Source of the DNA: Mytilus trossulus
Taxonomy: Eukaryota > Mollusca > Bivalvia > Mytilida > Mytilidae
Direction of reading: 5' to 3'
Length of the DNA: 64,000 nucleotides
NCBI RefSeq assembly: GCF_036588685.1
Contig: NC_086383.1
Location: 37,394,171 to 37,458,170 of the forward strand
The stretch's first letter is position 1; each line of letters begins with the position of its first letter. The notes below the pieces were generated by a model. That model worked only from the letters and a program-made list of their open reading frames with translations. It made no database searches and was not told where the DNA came from. Positions 35,738 through 47,400 of this stretch are shown here, in pieces. The translations under genes were made by a program, and so were the position numbers.

Positions 35738-38139
35738 TGTAGAAAAAGATAATTTGTTAATTCAGCTCATGAATTAAAGCGTCAGTTAGGACTACTGCAC
35801 TACAGCAGGATGTATGTGGTGCAGTTTTCTATAAATTCGGAAAAAAAGTCGGATAGCATAACGTGTTGTATATGATATTTGTTTCAGTCGATAACGAACT
35901 GACAATAATCGATATACATAAACCCTGTTCCAACAAGGTGTAATTAAAGAAAAAAATCCATTTCATATGTGGCACCCCTAATGAAAAGTTGATTAATATC
36001 ATAAAATAATCGTTTAAATTTTTAAACTTAAAATTATTTCAACAGCACTGATTCAAATGTGATAGATCAAACTTATTTAATTAGTGGTTCAATGCATTAG
36101 TACACGATTAAAACCCCGTGAGATGTTTCTCGATTTGATCTCATATTAGCAGTTACTTGTGATATCTGCAATAATAACTTTTATTATAACAGATTTGTTT
36201 CTTTAATAAATATATATAAATTTGGATTCTTCTCTTAGAAAAAAATCACAAAACACATTCCCAATCATTCAAAACCAGTTGTAGAAAACTGGGTTAAAAC
36301 ATAATTATTTTGAAGCAATAAAAATATTATGTGTGTAAACCAAACTACTTTTCGACATAAATTCTATTGTCAGTTTCCCAAAACAGGGAGATATTCACTA
36401 TTTAAAGTATGAATTTCCTCAGAACTATCGAACTTTGTCGGATTGTTTTACGTCATATTTACTTTATTTATATCTATAATTATTTTAAGAATCTTTTTAA
36501 AACTACATAGGATACCATAACAGGATCGTACCAAAGACTTTTAATTTTACATTTCATCAATTGACTGTCTGCCAGAACTGATTGTAACTGGAAGTGTTTC
36601 AGTCGTACCTTGTATGTGTATAGTGTTTACGTGTTTGGTAAGCCTGTACTCAAATGTTCTATATTTCATTTACCGGAATATTATATAATTTCAAAGTGGT
36701 AAACTTTGTAAATTGGGCGACGATTAAGGGAAATTCTACTCCAACCAGATCTTTTTTTTTTTGATTGAACTGAAAACGGGAACTTATAAACAAATGGCAG
36801 TTATAGCAATTTGTATAGGTATAGTGTTATGTTTCCGTACATGAAACAATGTTTAACTATCTACTCGACACGGGAATTTAGTTCCGTTATGCTTCCGAAA
36901 CTTTGTATGTTTATGGTATAAAATACCTCATCCTTGTCTATCGTTTTGATATACATTGTTTCAATTTCACCTTGGATATATTTCGAGTATTATATCAGAA
37001 AACAAATTGACATGTGACAAACGTTTTGAAATTAATATACTAATTGATATAACGTTGACTTGTGCATTAAACAAACTACCTCTTGGTATATTGGTGTAAA
37101 AAAATAACCACTAGTTATATTTTCCATACAAATGCACATATTTGTTAAGTTGTGATGATCACACAAAGCTTTGACGCAAATTAAATTATGAATATAATTA
37201 TTATAACTGACAAATTACTTTTACAACATTGTTTATACAATTTGGTCCTTAAAAACAATCCCACACTGAACTTCTAACCTAAAATTCATTAAAGCAATAC
37301 CGTACATAACACTAAGTGATGGATTTTTTTAACAAATTGTCAAACAAAACTATTTTTCAAAATGCGGTCAAACGTTACTTGCATACCAGTTAGATAATAT
37401 GGAATTAATACCATATAATAACATAACGTCTTTTACTTTTTTGTGACAAATACACGAATATATCAGGGTACAAACCAAGGTTGTGTAAACATGAGGAACA
37501 GGGACACATACATTGTTATATGAACTCGGTCAGACACAATATGTGATTTAAACAACTTAAGAATTTAGTTTTTGTAACGAAGTGTTTATTTAAATGTATA
37601 ATACAATTTCAACAAAAACAAAATCGATGTTTTTTAAAAATGGTTTATTTTTAATTTGTTAGTACACGTCAATTGACTAATACAAAATGGCAAAATTATC
37701 TGTTAGATACCTTATGATTGAGACATTATAATTGTTGTCACATGGCTATCTTTTTAAATATGCACAATTGTATAACGGCCTTGATATTTTCAATAGAATT
37801 TAACTTTTTTAGTGAACGGGTATAAATAAAAAAATGTTTACTACTCTTCCAATATCCTGACTCGGATGGTATAATTAGAAAAAAGTCTCTCCCATGTGAG
37901 ATTACTTAACAGAACAGTAGTGAATACATTTCTATATATTAATTTATCTCCAATGTGTTTATAACTTTCATTTCCGGACATAGTGATCAATGTAAAAATG
38001 TACCAAATATAACAGTTAAGTTACTACAAGTGTCCGGATTAATTGTTGTATATAAATCAACACATTTTTTTTTAAATTTAATGGCGGTTGATTTAAAAGA
38101 ATTTTATGACTGGATCAATTTGATACTGTTCGCGTTCTG
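35738..38139. other. Upstream region of SRCR gene, nothing firm
   Basis: AT-rich. Should contain the promoter and probably a 5' noncoding exon, but I cannot place either from sequence alone. No other gene is recognised. Confidence 0.35.
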
Positions 38140-38189
38140 GCCCTTCAAATCTGCGTTTTAGTTTCTTGACGATATAACAGTAGCTCAAA

Positions 38190-38300
38190 GGGAAAATAAA
38201 TCTGAACACACAATAGATATATCAGATAATATGGGATGATACCATTGATACAACTCTCAACAAGACACAGGAGAATCAATTGCACAGTTTCGTAAGTTTT
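38190..38300 (-). repeat. Degraded bivalve-type interspersed repeat fragment
   Basis: Contains AGATATATCAGATAATATGG, GATACAACTCTC and TGTGTACCGTTAACG. The order matches, in reverse, the family ending in GAGTTGTCTCATTGGCA seen at 41.56 and 49.74 kb. Strongly diverged. Confidence 0.45.
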
Positions 38301-38429
38301 ATGTGTACCGTTAACGAAGACGGTATGCATATATATAACAAATTTGCAGGTCTAACATTGTTGGGTTGATGGTTAGACGAGTTGTATATATATAAACATT
38401 GATCACTATCTCCGTAAAGGAAAAGTATT

Positions 38430-38690
38430 AATGAATATATACGAGTCTAAATTTAAAACTACGTTCAAACCTAAGATTGCGTTGGACAAAAAACAAAGAA
38501 AGTGAAAAAGTGTATTTATATGCATATTCCATTTGTGGTCTTTTTGGAACATGGTCTTTGTGCTTAATTGCGACCTCTCTAAAACGAAATGTGTTTACAT
38601 GCAGACGTAGAAAAATTGCAGCTTTTATCCAACGCAATCATAAGTTTGACCGTTGTTTTCAATTGAGACTTGTATACATATATTTATGTA
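38430..38690. repeat. Foldback element, ~50-bp arms
   Basis: TATACGAGTCTAAATTTAAA...GATTGCGTTGGA at about 38440-38490 is inverted at about 38625-38680 (TCCAACGCAATCATAAG...). Arms are imperfect. The two overlapping open frames on opposite strands here simply mirror each other because of the inversion and are not genes. Confidence 0.65.
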
Positions 38691-38701
38691 TGAGGGACAT
38701 A

Positions 38702-41554
38702 TGCTATCCGAAATATTAATAAATTTTTGCATCTAATTTTTTGTTTCGTTATTTGTTTTGTTTGTACATTTTGTAGGCGCTTATACATATACATAATTAT
38801 CTACATATTTAACTTTTTGTACGCAAATATCAAGCCAACGAATTTCTTTTTAAATTGAAATTAATCGCAGAAACTAAGGGTGTACCATCTTAACTATTTA
38901 TGTTTCAAATCAATGCAATTACATAAATACAACAATACAATTACGTCATACTCACTGGTTTCACTTCCAAAAATATATCTACAAGTGTACCTTGGTGGCA
39001 GTTGATATCTGATATATTCAAATAATTTTGATGAACTGCCAAGGTAATGTTTATAAACAGAATATCTTTAAAAAAAAAACTGTTCGTACATGTGACGCAT
39101 GAATAACTTAATGTTTTAATAGCATACCGAGACGAATGGATTAAAAGTGACACAGTTGTATTTGCCAGTGTAAATATTAAAATTCAGAAATATGTCAGTA
39201 TGTCATTTGGAAGAAAAACTAATATCAAAACCCAGACTTTCTTATTAGGTTAATATAAGGGATCCATGTAATAACGTGTTTTTAGAAATGCAGCTTCAAA
39301 TATATAATGCAGTAACCAGATTTCATCAACTTCAGACTAGTGTTAGTTAATAAGCTTGAAAGTATAAAACGTACATTCAAAAATCATCTATAGCATCCGT
39401 GTTTATTGAAATAGTATTTGAAATACGACCATTAAGATATATGCATAAGGTTTGCAAATGTTTTCGTAGACAAAAAAATACACTTCCTCCCTGCGAATCA
39501 TATCAACGTATTGATCATTTGAAACACATTGTTTAAAACTAGAAGCTATGAAGATATTGGCACCAACATTTATTTTGCTATGATAAATTTAACCATAACT
39601 GAAATGTATTGTTATTCAGTTTTGACATATAAAAGAAGCATATATATACCTTGGCAAACGTTTGAACTGTTGGTTGCATTTCATCGAATACGTACCAGAG
39701 TATAACGCCTTTTGACATGATATCCCCCTGAATATGGTTGAGGTAGTTTTCCTTTAATTTTTAAAACAGTTGCTTGTGATTTTTTTAATTTCGTATAGTG
39801 ACATAGTTTTCTACTTGTTAGTTTGAACATTCCTTCATATCGGTTCTCCTATCCAAATTGCATAACTTGTTTGTAAAATGTCAAACGTTGAGAAACTGGT
39901 ATATTATCAAATTCAACCATCATTTGACAAGAACAGTGACGACTGAAGGCTGACATCAATAACAACATTTAACACCGAAACATAAATTATTTTCTATTTC
40001 ATATGAGAATTGGACTGATTAGTTTGTCGTTTAAAATGTACTAGCCATTTGTTTTTGTAAAATTGTACCCCAATCATAAAATTGAGAAAGGAAATATGGA
40101 ATGTGTCAAAGTAAACTGGAATCCGCGTGTATTCGCTTCACTTAAACAACCGGTATGACCCGATTGTTAGGTCAACATTTTGCCCTGGAGATTTCAACGA
40201 GATTAGGCGATACTTTGTTACATAGCAACGTACAATATCAGAACACGTAAACAAACAGAACAATCTGTTTCCTTTTGCATAGAAAAGCATTAATTAATGC
40301 GTAAAATACATCCTCATTCTAAATTTAAATAATATATTGCATTACATAAAGAAAAAATATCGAAAAAGGGTATAAATTTGACATGAAAATAAAATCCCGC
40401 TAAACTGCATGAACGATTTTCACGTGACGTCATACAAAATGGAAACTTTTGAACCGAATGCTGTGATTTTGACAATACATTTTGACCTGTGAAAAAAGGT
40501 TCCATCGGATGTTTTGAAGGAAAAAAGATTATTCCTTCTTATTTGCGATAACATTTCTTGGATTGTAGCATTTTAAAAATAAAACTTCATCTGTACAATA
40601 TGAAGTGCTGTGTAATACACGTAATTTGATTGGTCGACTTATCAGATTCTACAATAGATCGGCTTACACCGGCTGTCTATGAACAAAGTATAGTAGTCAG
40701 CCGAGAACCAGCTTAGTGTCAAAGCCGATCAAGGAGTAGACAACGACAGAAGGCCACCGATGGGTAATCAATGCATAGCGCATTCTAAAAGACTTTGTAA
40801 TTGGTAGACTATTGATTTCAAAATGAAAAACAAAACAAAAAACCACTTTGTAACGTAATTTAAATGTCACTCTATGGATATCCAACTGTGATACATTATG
40901 TGAAAGAATTACAATAAAATTGTATGTCCCCGTTTTCGATTGTTATTTGAAGTTACATATAACCTGAGTTGTTTCGTCTATTTAAAGAGAAATTTTAGAA
41001 ATGTCATATTCATTATGCTAACTATATCGTCTGCATATACTTGTAAATAAAAGTGAATCCATGGTACATATATAGCTTTATAACGCAGTGAGCAATTATA
41101 TACACGTTTTCATGTTAGCCTAAATGATCTGTAAGTAATCTATACCTCACCGCTTTATTGATTTGTGATAGATTATACAAGTATCAGGAATGTTATTTAA
41201 AGGTATTAAAGCGGTGTTTTTGTTTCTTTTAATTAAACAAATAAATAGTATGCTATGACAGTTTCATTACCTACAGATGCAAGCGTTTATAATTAGTGTA
41301 AGCACGTTTGATATCTTAATAGCAATGAAGCTTAGAAATGCTTAAAAAATTAAAATCAAATGCTTTAGCAGATATGTCTAGACATTTTTTACTCTGAAAG
41401 TCCGTGTTGTTTTCAAATGAACAAGTGTATACGGACGGACACAATTAATTTCCCTTGAGAAAAAAAACCCACTTTATACCAAGATTAGGTTTTGAATTTT
41501 TCGAGGATCGGGAAACTAAATAAAAAATAAAATAATTAATTCGAGTAATAATAC
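38702..41554. other. No feature recognised
   Basis: AT-rich intergenic sequence without gene-like frames. One CACGTGACGTCAT word lies near 40423. Confidence 0.35.
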
Positions 41555-41557
41555 ATG

Positions 41558-41612
41558 CATTTGGATGGAGAGTTGTCTCATTGGCACTCACACCACATCT
41601 TCCTATATCTAT
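41558..41612 (+). repeat. Interspersed repeat fragment, 3' end
   Basis: GGATGGAGAGTTGTCTCATT through CACACCACATCTTCCTATAT is the same sequence as the end of the fuller copy at 49500-49785. Confidence 0.7.
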
Positions 41613-41894
41613 ATACATACAGAAATAAATTCATATATATATATATGTGTTTTTTTCAAAAGAGGCAGTGCACAGTTTATCAGCGTAGAAGGGAATAAAC
41701 AATATTTGGTGTATCTATTCCGTGTTCATGTTTTTCTTGGCGTGTTATGTGTGAACTTCACTGTTCTAGTTGTGTGTGTGTTGTTGTTACCCTAGTGCAG
41801 TCAGTCCCTACATAATTTGCCAAATATAAAAAAAAAGTGTTCGTATAGGTGTAGAAGAATATAGTTATTTAAGGTACCAAAAATATAATTTAGT

Positions 41895-41965
41895 ACGCAT
41901 GACGTCTACATCAGACCCATCGGTGACGCTCATATCAAAATATTTATGAAGCCAAACTAGTATAA
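41895..41965 (-). repeat. Fragment of the mussel 354-bp satellite family
   Basis: ACGCATGACGTCTACATCAG, then CGGTGACGCTCATATCAAAA, match the core of the 24.2-kb units in reverse, with the GCGCG centre lost. Confidence 0.6.
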
Positions 41966-42660
41966 AACTATTTCCAATCCCTTTTCAATGTAAAAGGAGA
42001 CGTTAATACTATTTATAACGGAATCGTGTCACACACCTTACCTGTTCCTCAAAATCGTATATACAATGTAAATAGTAACAATGAGAAGTGTAAAGATATA
42101 CAAATATCGATATAAAATTGGTGGATGTTCACCTTGTTTTGATTTATCAATATTTTTAAAACGTAAAATTCAATTGATCCAGGAAATTAAAACAAAATAT
42201 AAACACATGATATATGCCGTAGCCCGGCAACCCAAAAGCCTCGTTCATATTGACTTGTATTAAAGACTATCGTATGCAAAAGTAATTGTCATTGCAAACA
42301 TGTCTATACCAGACTACTTGAAATACAAACGAATTCAAATAAATGTCAACAGTCTTGCTTGGTTTGTTGTCCATGTTGTCATTTTAGTTATGCTAGGAAA
42401 ACAATATTTTAGCATAGTCACTTTAAATGCAAAGGTTATATTTGTCTTACATCATGGTTGGTCAATGACTAATGCAATTGAAAATTCACAAGTCAATCAG
42501 ATTAATTTTATTATTACCCGGACTTCTGCTGCATTGACTGATTTTCTACACGACAGTACGCAAAAAGTACACTGTTATTTACATATTTTAGATTTGCACT
42601 TTATATGATATTGAAGATGACCATTTCTTGAATTTTTCAACATGGCAAGGTAAAGAATTT
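41966..42660. other. No convincing gene
   Basis: Two modest plus-strand open frames (about 60 and 102 codons) occur here. Neither shows a domain, signal peptide or splice-consistent context that I recognise. Confidence 0.35.
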
Positions 42661-42662
42661 AT

Positions 42663-43250
42663 AAGGAGTAGGTCCAGTTAGTGGCGATTTTGGCCTCAAT
42701 TTTCAAGTTAATCTAGCGAAAGAATTTATACATTTCTTTTTAAACACTTGTAAAAGTGTCTATTACAATTGATGCAAGTAGGTTATGTACAATATCTTAA
42801 GTCATTAAAAACGCTCCGACTCAAACTTAAATATGAAATATCTATCAAACATGACAAAAATCGTCACTTTTCAGATCTTTTTTTGTTAAAAATGAAAGTG
42901 GCTGCATCCGTGTTCATCCTCAACCTTTATATATATTATGTATTATCATCAAATACAACTTATATTTCAATATTATTGATAAACACGAACGCGGACATTT
43001 TCATTTAAGGCGGAAACCGTCTAAATTTTTACGAAAATGCACAAATTGTGAAGATTTCAGTAATTTAGCATGACTTAATGATACTTAGTCTAGTAGTCGA
43101 TATATGTGCATTTTATTGTCAAAAACAACCCATATTTATGTAGCAGAAGTATTCTACTTTTCAATAAATATCTTAACGATTAGATATTCACAATTTTCTT
43201 AAACTGCTATATTTTGGGGCCAAAAGGTGATCTTAATGAACCTACTCCTT
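42663..43250. mobile_element. MITE-like element with inverted termini
   Basis: The left end AAGGAGTAGGTCC and right end GAACCTACTCCTT are inverted. The similarity continues inward imperfectly for about 45 bp (TTTTGGCC / GGCCAAAA). The ~590-bp interior has no transposase. It is probably a non-autonomous DNA transposon. Confidence 0.6.
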
Positions 43251-43983
43251 TAATCAAAATAATTAAGCATGTATTCTTCTTTTTGGGGTTTTAAGTTTCT
43301 TGAGATAAGTAAGATGCTAAAGTAATATAATAGACAGATAAAAACTATACCAAATGTTAATTTTTTTTTTCTTTTCAAAATGGTCACAAAGCTTCAAGTT
43401 TGCTATTTAAAAAAAAAAATGCATGAAAAAAATAAAACTACTCATAATACTTCAGTTTGTATATTTCATGAGCAGAATATAATATAAGTTAGTCAAATAC
43501 AAACGTATAACCCCAACAAAGCATCATAGTTAACATAAATTTCAGGAAAAAAAATCCGACCAAAACATACTCATTTTTGCAAGAGTTCCAATGTGTACTT
43601 CCCTTGGAAATTTAAAATACTGATTTTGAGTTGTTCTCAAATTAGATTGTATGGGACTTTTTTTCTGTGTATACATATGGCATAATGCTATAGATTAGTC
43701 TTGAAACATTTTCTGTTGCAATTAGTTTGAGGTTAAATCTTAGTTTGACTGGACAATAGTCAAAAAGAAAAACCAACGGTATAATATCTATTAAAACGAT
43801 GAACCCGTATGAACTACGTCAATAAACGACAACCACAGTACCTCATGTTCCGGAATAAGAACAAAAGCATTCAAATATATCGGGTTTAATCATTTTAATA
43901 TGCAATAAAATCACCCTTACCCGAAACAATTATGTCATCTTCACAACATAGAAAGACACACTGCCAAATATCAATTTAAATGG

Positions 43984-44252
43984 CTTAAGGTGGGATATAA
44001 CAGGGAGATATCTCTGTAAAATCGGCTAAACAGTTTAATTACGTTGTTTTGTTGTGGGAATTTTAAGCTTCTCAATGATCAAAATTAGCGTGTGTCAATC
44101 AAACTGCTATATAACCAGTGTATTTTTTTCTAAGAAAATGATTGGTTCAATTGTTTTGATTTTTTTATATTTTTGTCAATACTTTGTCAAAATTTTATGA
44201 AAATGAAACGAGCCAAATTAAATGTAGTGAAGGTGTTGGGTACCACCTCAAC
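43984..44252. mobile_element. MITE-like element, ~270 bp
   Basis: Begins CTTAAGGTGGGATATAACAG and ends GGTACCACCTCAACTC. TTAAGGTGG and the reverse of CCACCTCAA differ at one base. Noncoding. The AGGGAGATATCTCTGTAAAA block is familiar to me from bivalve repeats. Confidence 0.5.
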
Positions 44253-44574
44253 TCAACCAGAAAGCTTACTAACGCATCAAGTGAATAAACACGAAACGAG
44301 TATAGCTTATTCGTGGCACTATCTTAATACAAAATAAATAAAATAAGGGGAAAAACAAGTTAATCAATTTCGATAGAACCTAGACTTGAACAAAATGCGG
44401 CCAAACAGAATAATGTCACAGTTTAACGAAAACTTAACTTTGCTGTTAAGCTTATATGAATATACAAAAATAAGTTGGCTGTACATAGTGCGAGAACATA
44501 AATTAACTCAGTATATTTTACATGTAAACACAAAGGTAAAGCATGCTGCACAGATTAACAAGTGATCAACATGC

Positions 44575-44930
44575 TTGAGTTTCTGATCGACGACATATTT
44601 GTTGACTTTGGAGGTAAACTTTTCCAACCAATTGTCGGCATTCCTATGGCAACGAACTGTGCGCCTCTTTTTATTTTCATATGAGTCGGATTTCCTTCAG
44701 ACACTTGTCAAAAACAAGAAGATCAAAGAGGTCAGATTATCTAATTTCACTTTCCGATATATTGAGCTGTTACATTTACAAACCAAACTTTCTAATTGGG
44801 TCCCATTTATATATCCTCCAGGACTAGAAAGTAGCTGAGTAACAGACACGGCTTCGTCCAGCTCATTTTAGACTTAAACCTGGAGTTTGACATACATTTC
44901 CAGAATATATGACACATTATTTTTTCAAGA
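44575..44930 (+). pseudogene. Decayed reverse-transcriptase fragment (GIPMATNCAP)
   Basis: Plus strand reads LIDDIFVDFGGKLFQPIVGI, PMATNCAPLF, then YESDFLQTLV. The GIPM-x-TNCAP block is motif B of a reverse-transcriptase family common in bivalve and cnidarian genomes. Beyond the stop near 44836, readable pieces (TDTASSS, then LDLNLEFDIH in a shifted frame) continue the same protein. Catalytic-motif regions are lost or broken. I judge it related to the ORF whose C-terminus is at 30386-30612, so the window holds two different parts of one family. Confidence 0.65.
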
Positions 44931-44946
44931 GCTTGCAGTTTCTAAT

Positions 44947-45162
44947 CAGACTTTGTAAAACGTCGCTAGTGCTTGAGGTAAACAATTTGACGAACCTAGT
45001 GTATGTCAAAGTTCCTCTCGTCCTTTTTTTCTACAAAAACTTCATCCGATGGTACTAAGACCTTGAACTTTTTTTTATAAAAAAAGGACGTGAAGTTCTT
45101 TGACATACACCTGGTTCGTCAATTGTTTTTTCCCAAGCACTGGTGACGTTGAAAAAAGTCTG
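44947..45162. repeat. Long hairpin, ~85-bp arms
   Basis: The left arm (44947-45030) and right arm (45078-45162) are inverted copies: CAGACTTT...CCTCTCGTCCTTTTTTT against AAAAAAAGGACGTGAAG...AAAAAAGTCTG. Divergence is moderate. The ~47-nt spacer (ACTTCATCCGATGGTACT) is repeated directly just outside the right arm (ATTCATCGGAAGGTACT, about 45176). The structure sits directly downstream of the decayed reverse-transcriptase fragment. Confidence 0.75.
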
Positions 45163-45163
45163 A

Positions 45164-45999
45164 GTTTTACAAAAAATTCATCGGAAGGTACTTATAACTA
45201 CCGACCGTGCAAGGGCTGTATAGCCAGTCAAGGTCTTTGAACACTTCCATGTGTTGTCTAAGACCTTGTTTACAAATATTCCGTATCAACTTCACACATA
45301 ATTCATAATTGTCTTGAAGTATAGATCATGCGTAGTGACATTGGTTGATATCATAATAGCGTATGTATTTAAAACCAATTCTAAACCATATTTATAAATG
45401 TTCATGCTCTCCGTGACTGAATTTTGATCAAGCGTTAAGATATTTCTTTTATTTTATCCCATACAATGTCATATTGTTCTTTTATTAATTTTTGTTCTAT
45501 TATTAATATTACTTTAACTGCTTTGTCTGTTTTCTTTGGTATTCCTTTGACGAGGCTCGGTACTTTCACATCCCGTCAATGTGTTTGTATTATCTTTTAT
45601 TTTTGCTGTTCTGTTTTGTACGTGTGACTTTTTGTGTTTATTTCGTACATATGACGTGGCTCAGTACGTTTAAAGTTCCCACCGTTATGCTATTGATTTA
45701 TTACAATTTTGTGAAAATACTTTGAATGACAAAATTATATTACTTGCGTAATGGTATTGCCATATGTGGATTCTTAAAAATTCTATAGAACTTCGTGATA
45801 ATTTTAAATCTTAATCTTTCTCTGAAATAAGTTCTAACTAAACTTTGGAATTCTTAAAATAGTCTACCACCATTTCCCATGTCAACTTAAGTGTTTTTAA
45901 AATTCTTTGAACGACAACATTATTTTGTGTTTCTTCCTGTGTGACGTTTGCATTTTCTAACTTCAGACACGCAAATCAAACAGGGGGTTGTTGGGTTAT
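45164..45999. other. Probable 3' region of a retroelement, noncoding
   Basis: Contains GACGAGGCTCGGTACTTT and CATCCCGTCAATGTGTTTG words that I associate with downstream parts of bivalve retroelements. No open frame is kept. Confidence 0.3.
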
Positions 46000-46320
46000 A
46001 TTGATGTGTGTTCTGCTTATTTGTTTAATATTTTTTGTTTTAAGATTGTGGAACAGTGATGAATGCTGTACCAATATTTTGACAATTTTATTAAATTTAT
46101 GTCTGCATTGTTCACGCATCGTTTGTAATTTCATGACATTTAATGCAACTGTCATACATTTACACATATAACGTGAAGCGCTATGAACACAAGTTTAATC
46201 CATCATTTACGACAATTGAAAATAGATATACCAAGTCAGGAATATGACAGTTGTTGTCATTCGTTTGATGTGTTGTATCATTAGGTTTTGTCATTCAAAT
46301 TCATTTTTTTATGATTTTTT
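46000..46320 (+). repeat. Interspersed repeat, copy 1
   Basis: GATGAATGCTGTACCAATAT, TTCACGCATCG, GTTTAATCCA, then AAGTCAGGAATATGACAGTT. The same order of blocks recurs at 54010-54300. Diverged noncoding copy of a repeat family familiar from bivalve genomes. Confidence 0.6.
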
Positions 46321-46849
46321 TTTTTTAAAGTCATACCAAACGTTCATCAATACTGGTGTATATGAAAAATAGACTGACGAGATACAATATTTAATAAGTA
46401 CACATTGAATGAAAAAAAGCATAACAAATTGTATCAACAGCTCAATTTAAAACATAAATACGACTTGAGAGTACTCGAACATACTTAAAGTTGGTTGAAA
46501 TACAAAAAAAAAACAAATATAAAAGAAAATATGTACCAGAAACTATAATCAATGATACTTTTTGATTGAAATGGTATTTCAAACATGTAACAAACTGGAA
46601 AATACATAACCTTAACATGGATTTTAACGATTCTGGTTTAGTGTTCACTAAAACAGTTGTAATAACCATTACACTAAACAGGTGTTTATGTCAAGAAAGC
46701 TTACCAATTACATGTTTCGCAAGACCTATGACCCTGAAAATCATTCCAAAATATGATGTTTTGTTTTCCAATGTATTGTTAAAATTTTCTCTTGTTATAA
46801 TGTTATTTTGCTTTATGATTTGATTGACTTTTTGTCTGTGTTTCAACAT

Positions 46850-46950
46850 CACTTTTTAGCACCACATTTAGCCATTTCGTGGCGGCTAGTTTTTTTTCTG
46901 GTGCAGGAATCCGGAATGCCCGGAAAAACACGACCGACTAGAAAAACTTA
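46850..46950 (+). repeat. Short GC-richer repeat fragment
   Basis: TTTCGTGGCGGCTAGTTTTT, then GGAATCCGGAATGCCCGG, stands out against the AT-rich background. It resembles a dispersed bivalve repeat. It is noncoding. Confidence 0.35.
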
Positions 46951-46959
46951 AAATTCTAG

Positions 46960-47400
46960 TCAATAAAGATTGAATTTTATCCGTACAAGGGGTTTTCTTT
47001 CAAATATTACAATAAATATCATTATAATTGGTTGGTTGTTGACCACCACGAGCAAAACGAACAAAACATTAACACCATATTTGAAGCATAAAGGTTGTCT
47101 TGTCAAGCATTTATTAGAGCAATACAAACTGCATACTATCATTATTCTCTTTTCGTCAACAAGATCAAACTTTCAACAAAAGCGCATACCATATCTATCA
47201 CAAAGTGAAATTGAGTTTTCTGCAGAGTAAGATGATTACCCTGATCCAATATTATCTTTTAAAATTCAAAAAAAAGAGTGTTAATAAAAAAAATACAAAA
47301 AATATATAGTACATAACGTAATGTTTTATAGGTCATTACTCATATGGTAAGATCAAAATACATGTATATCTCTCCTACAAATATCATAAACTGCACAAAG
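46960..47400. repeat. Diverged local repeat family, copy near 47 kb
   Basis: Shares TTTCAAATATTACAAT, GTTGACCACCACGAG, AAAACGAACAAAACA and ACACCATATTTG with 51780-51900. Weaker matches occur near 50040, 50580 and 50800. Confidence 0.6.

Noticed and set aside
42300-42608. 102-codon plus-strand open frame with hydrophobic stretch
   Set aside because: No domain, no splice context and a length expected by chance in AT-rich DNA of this size.
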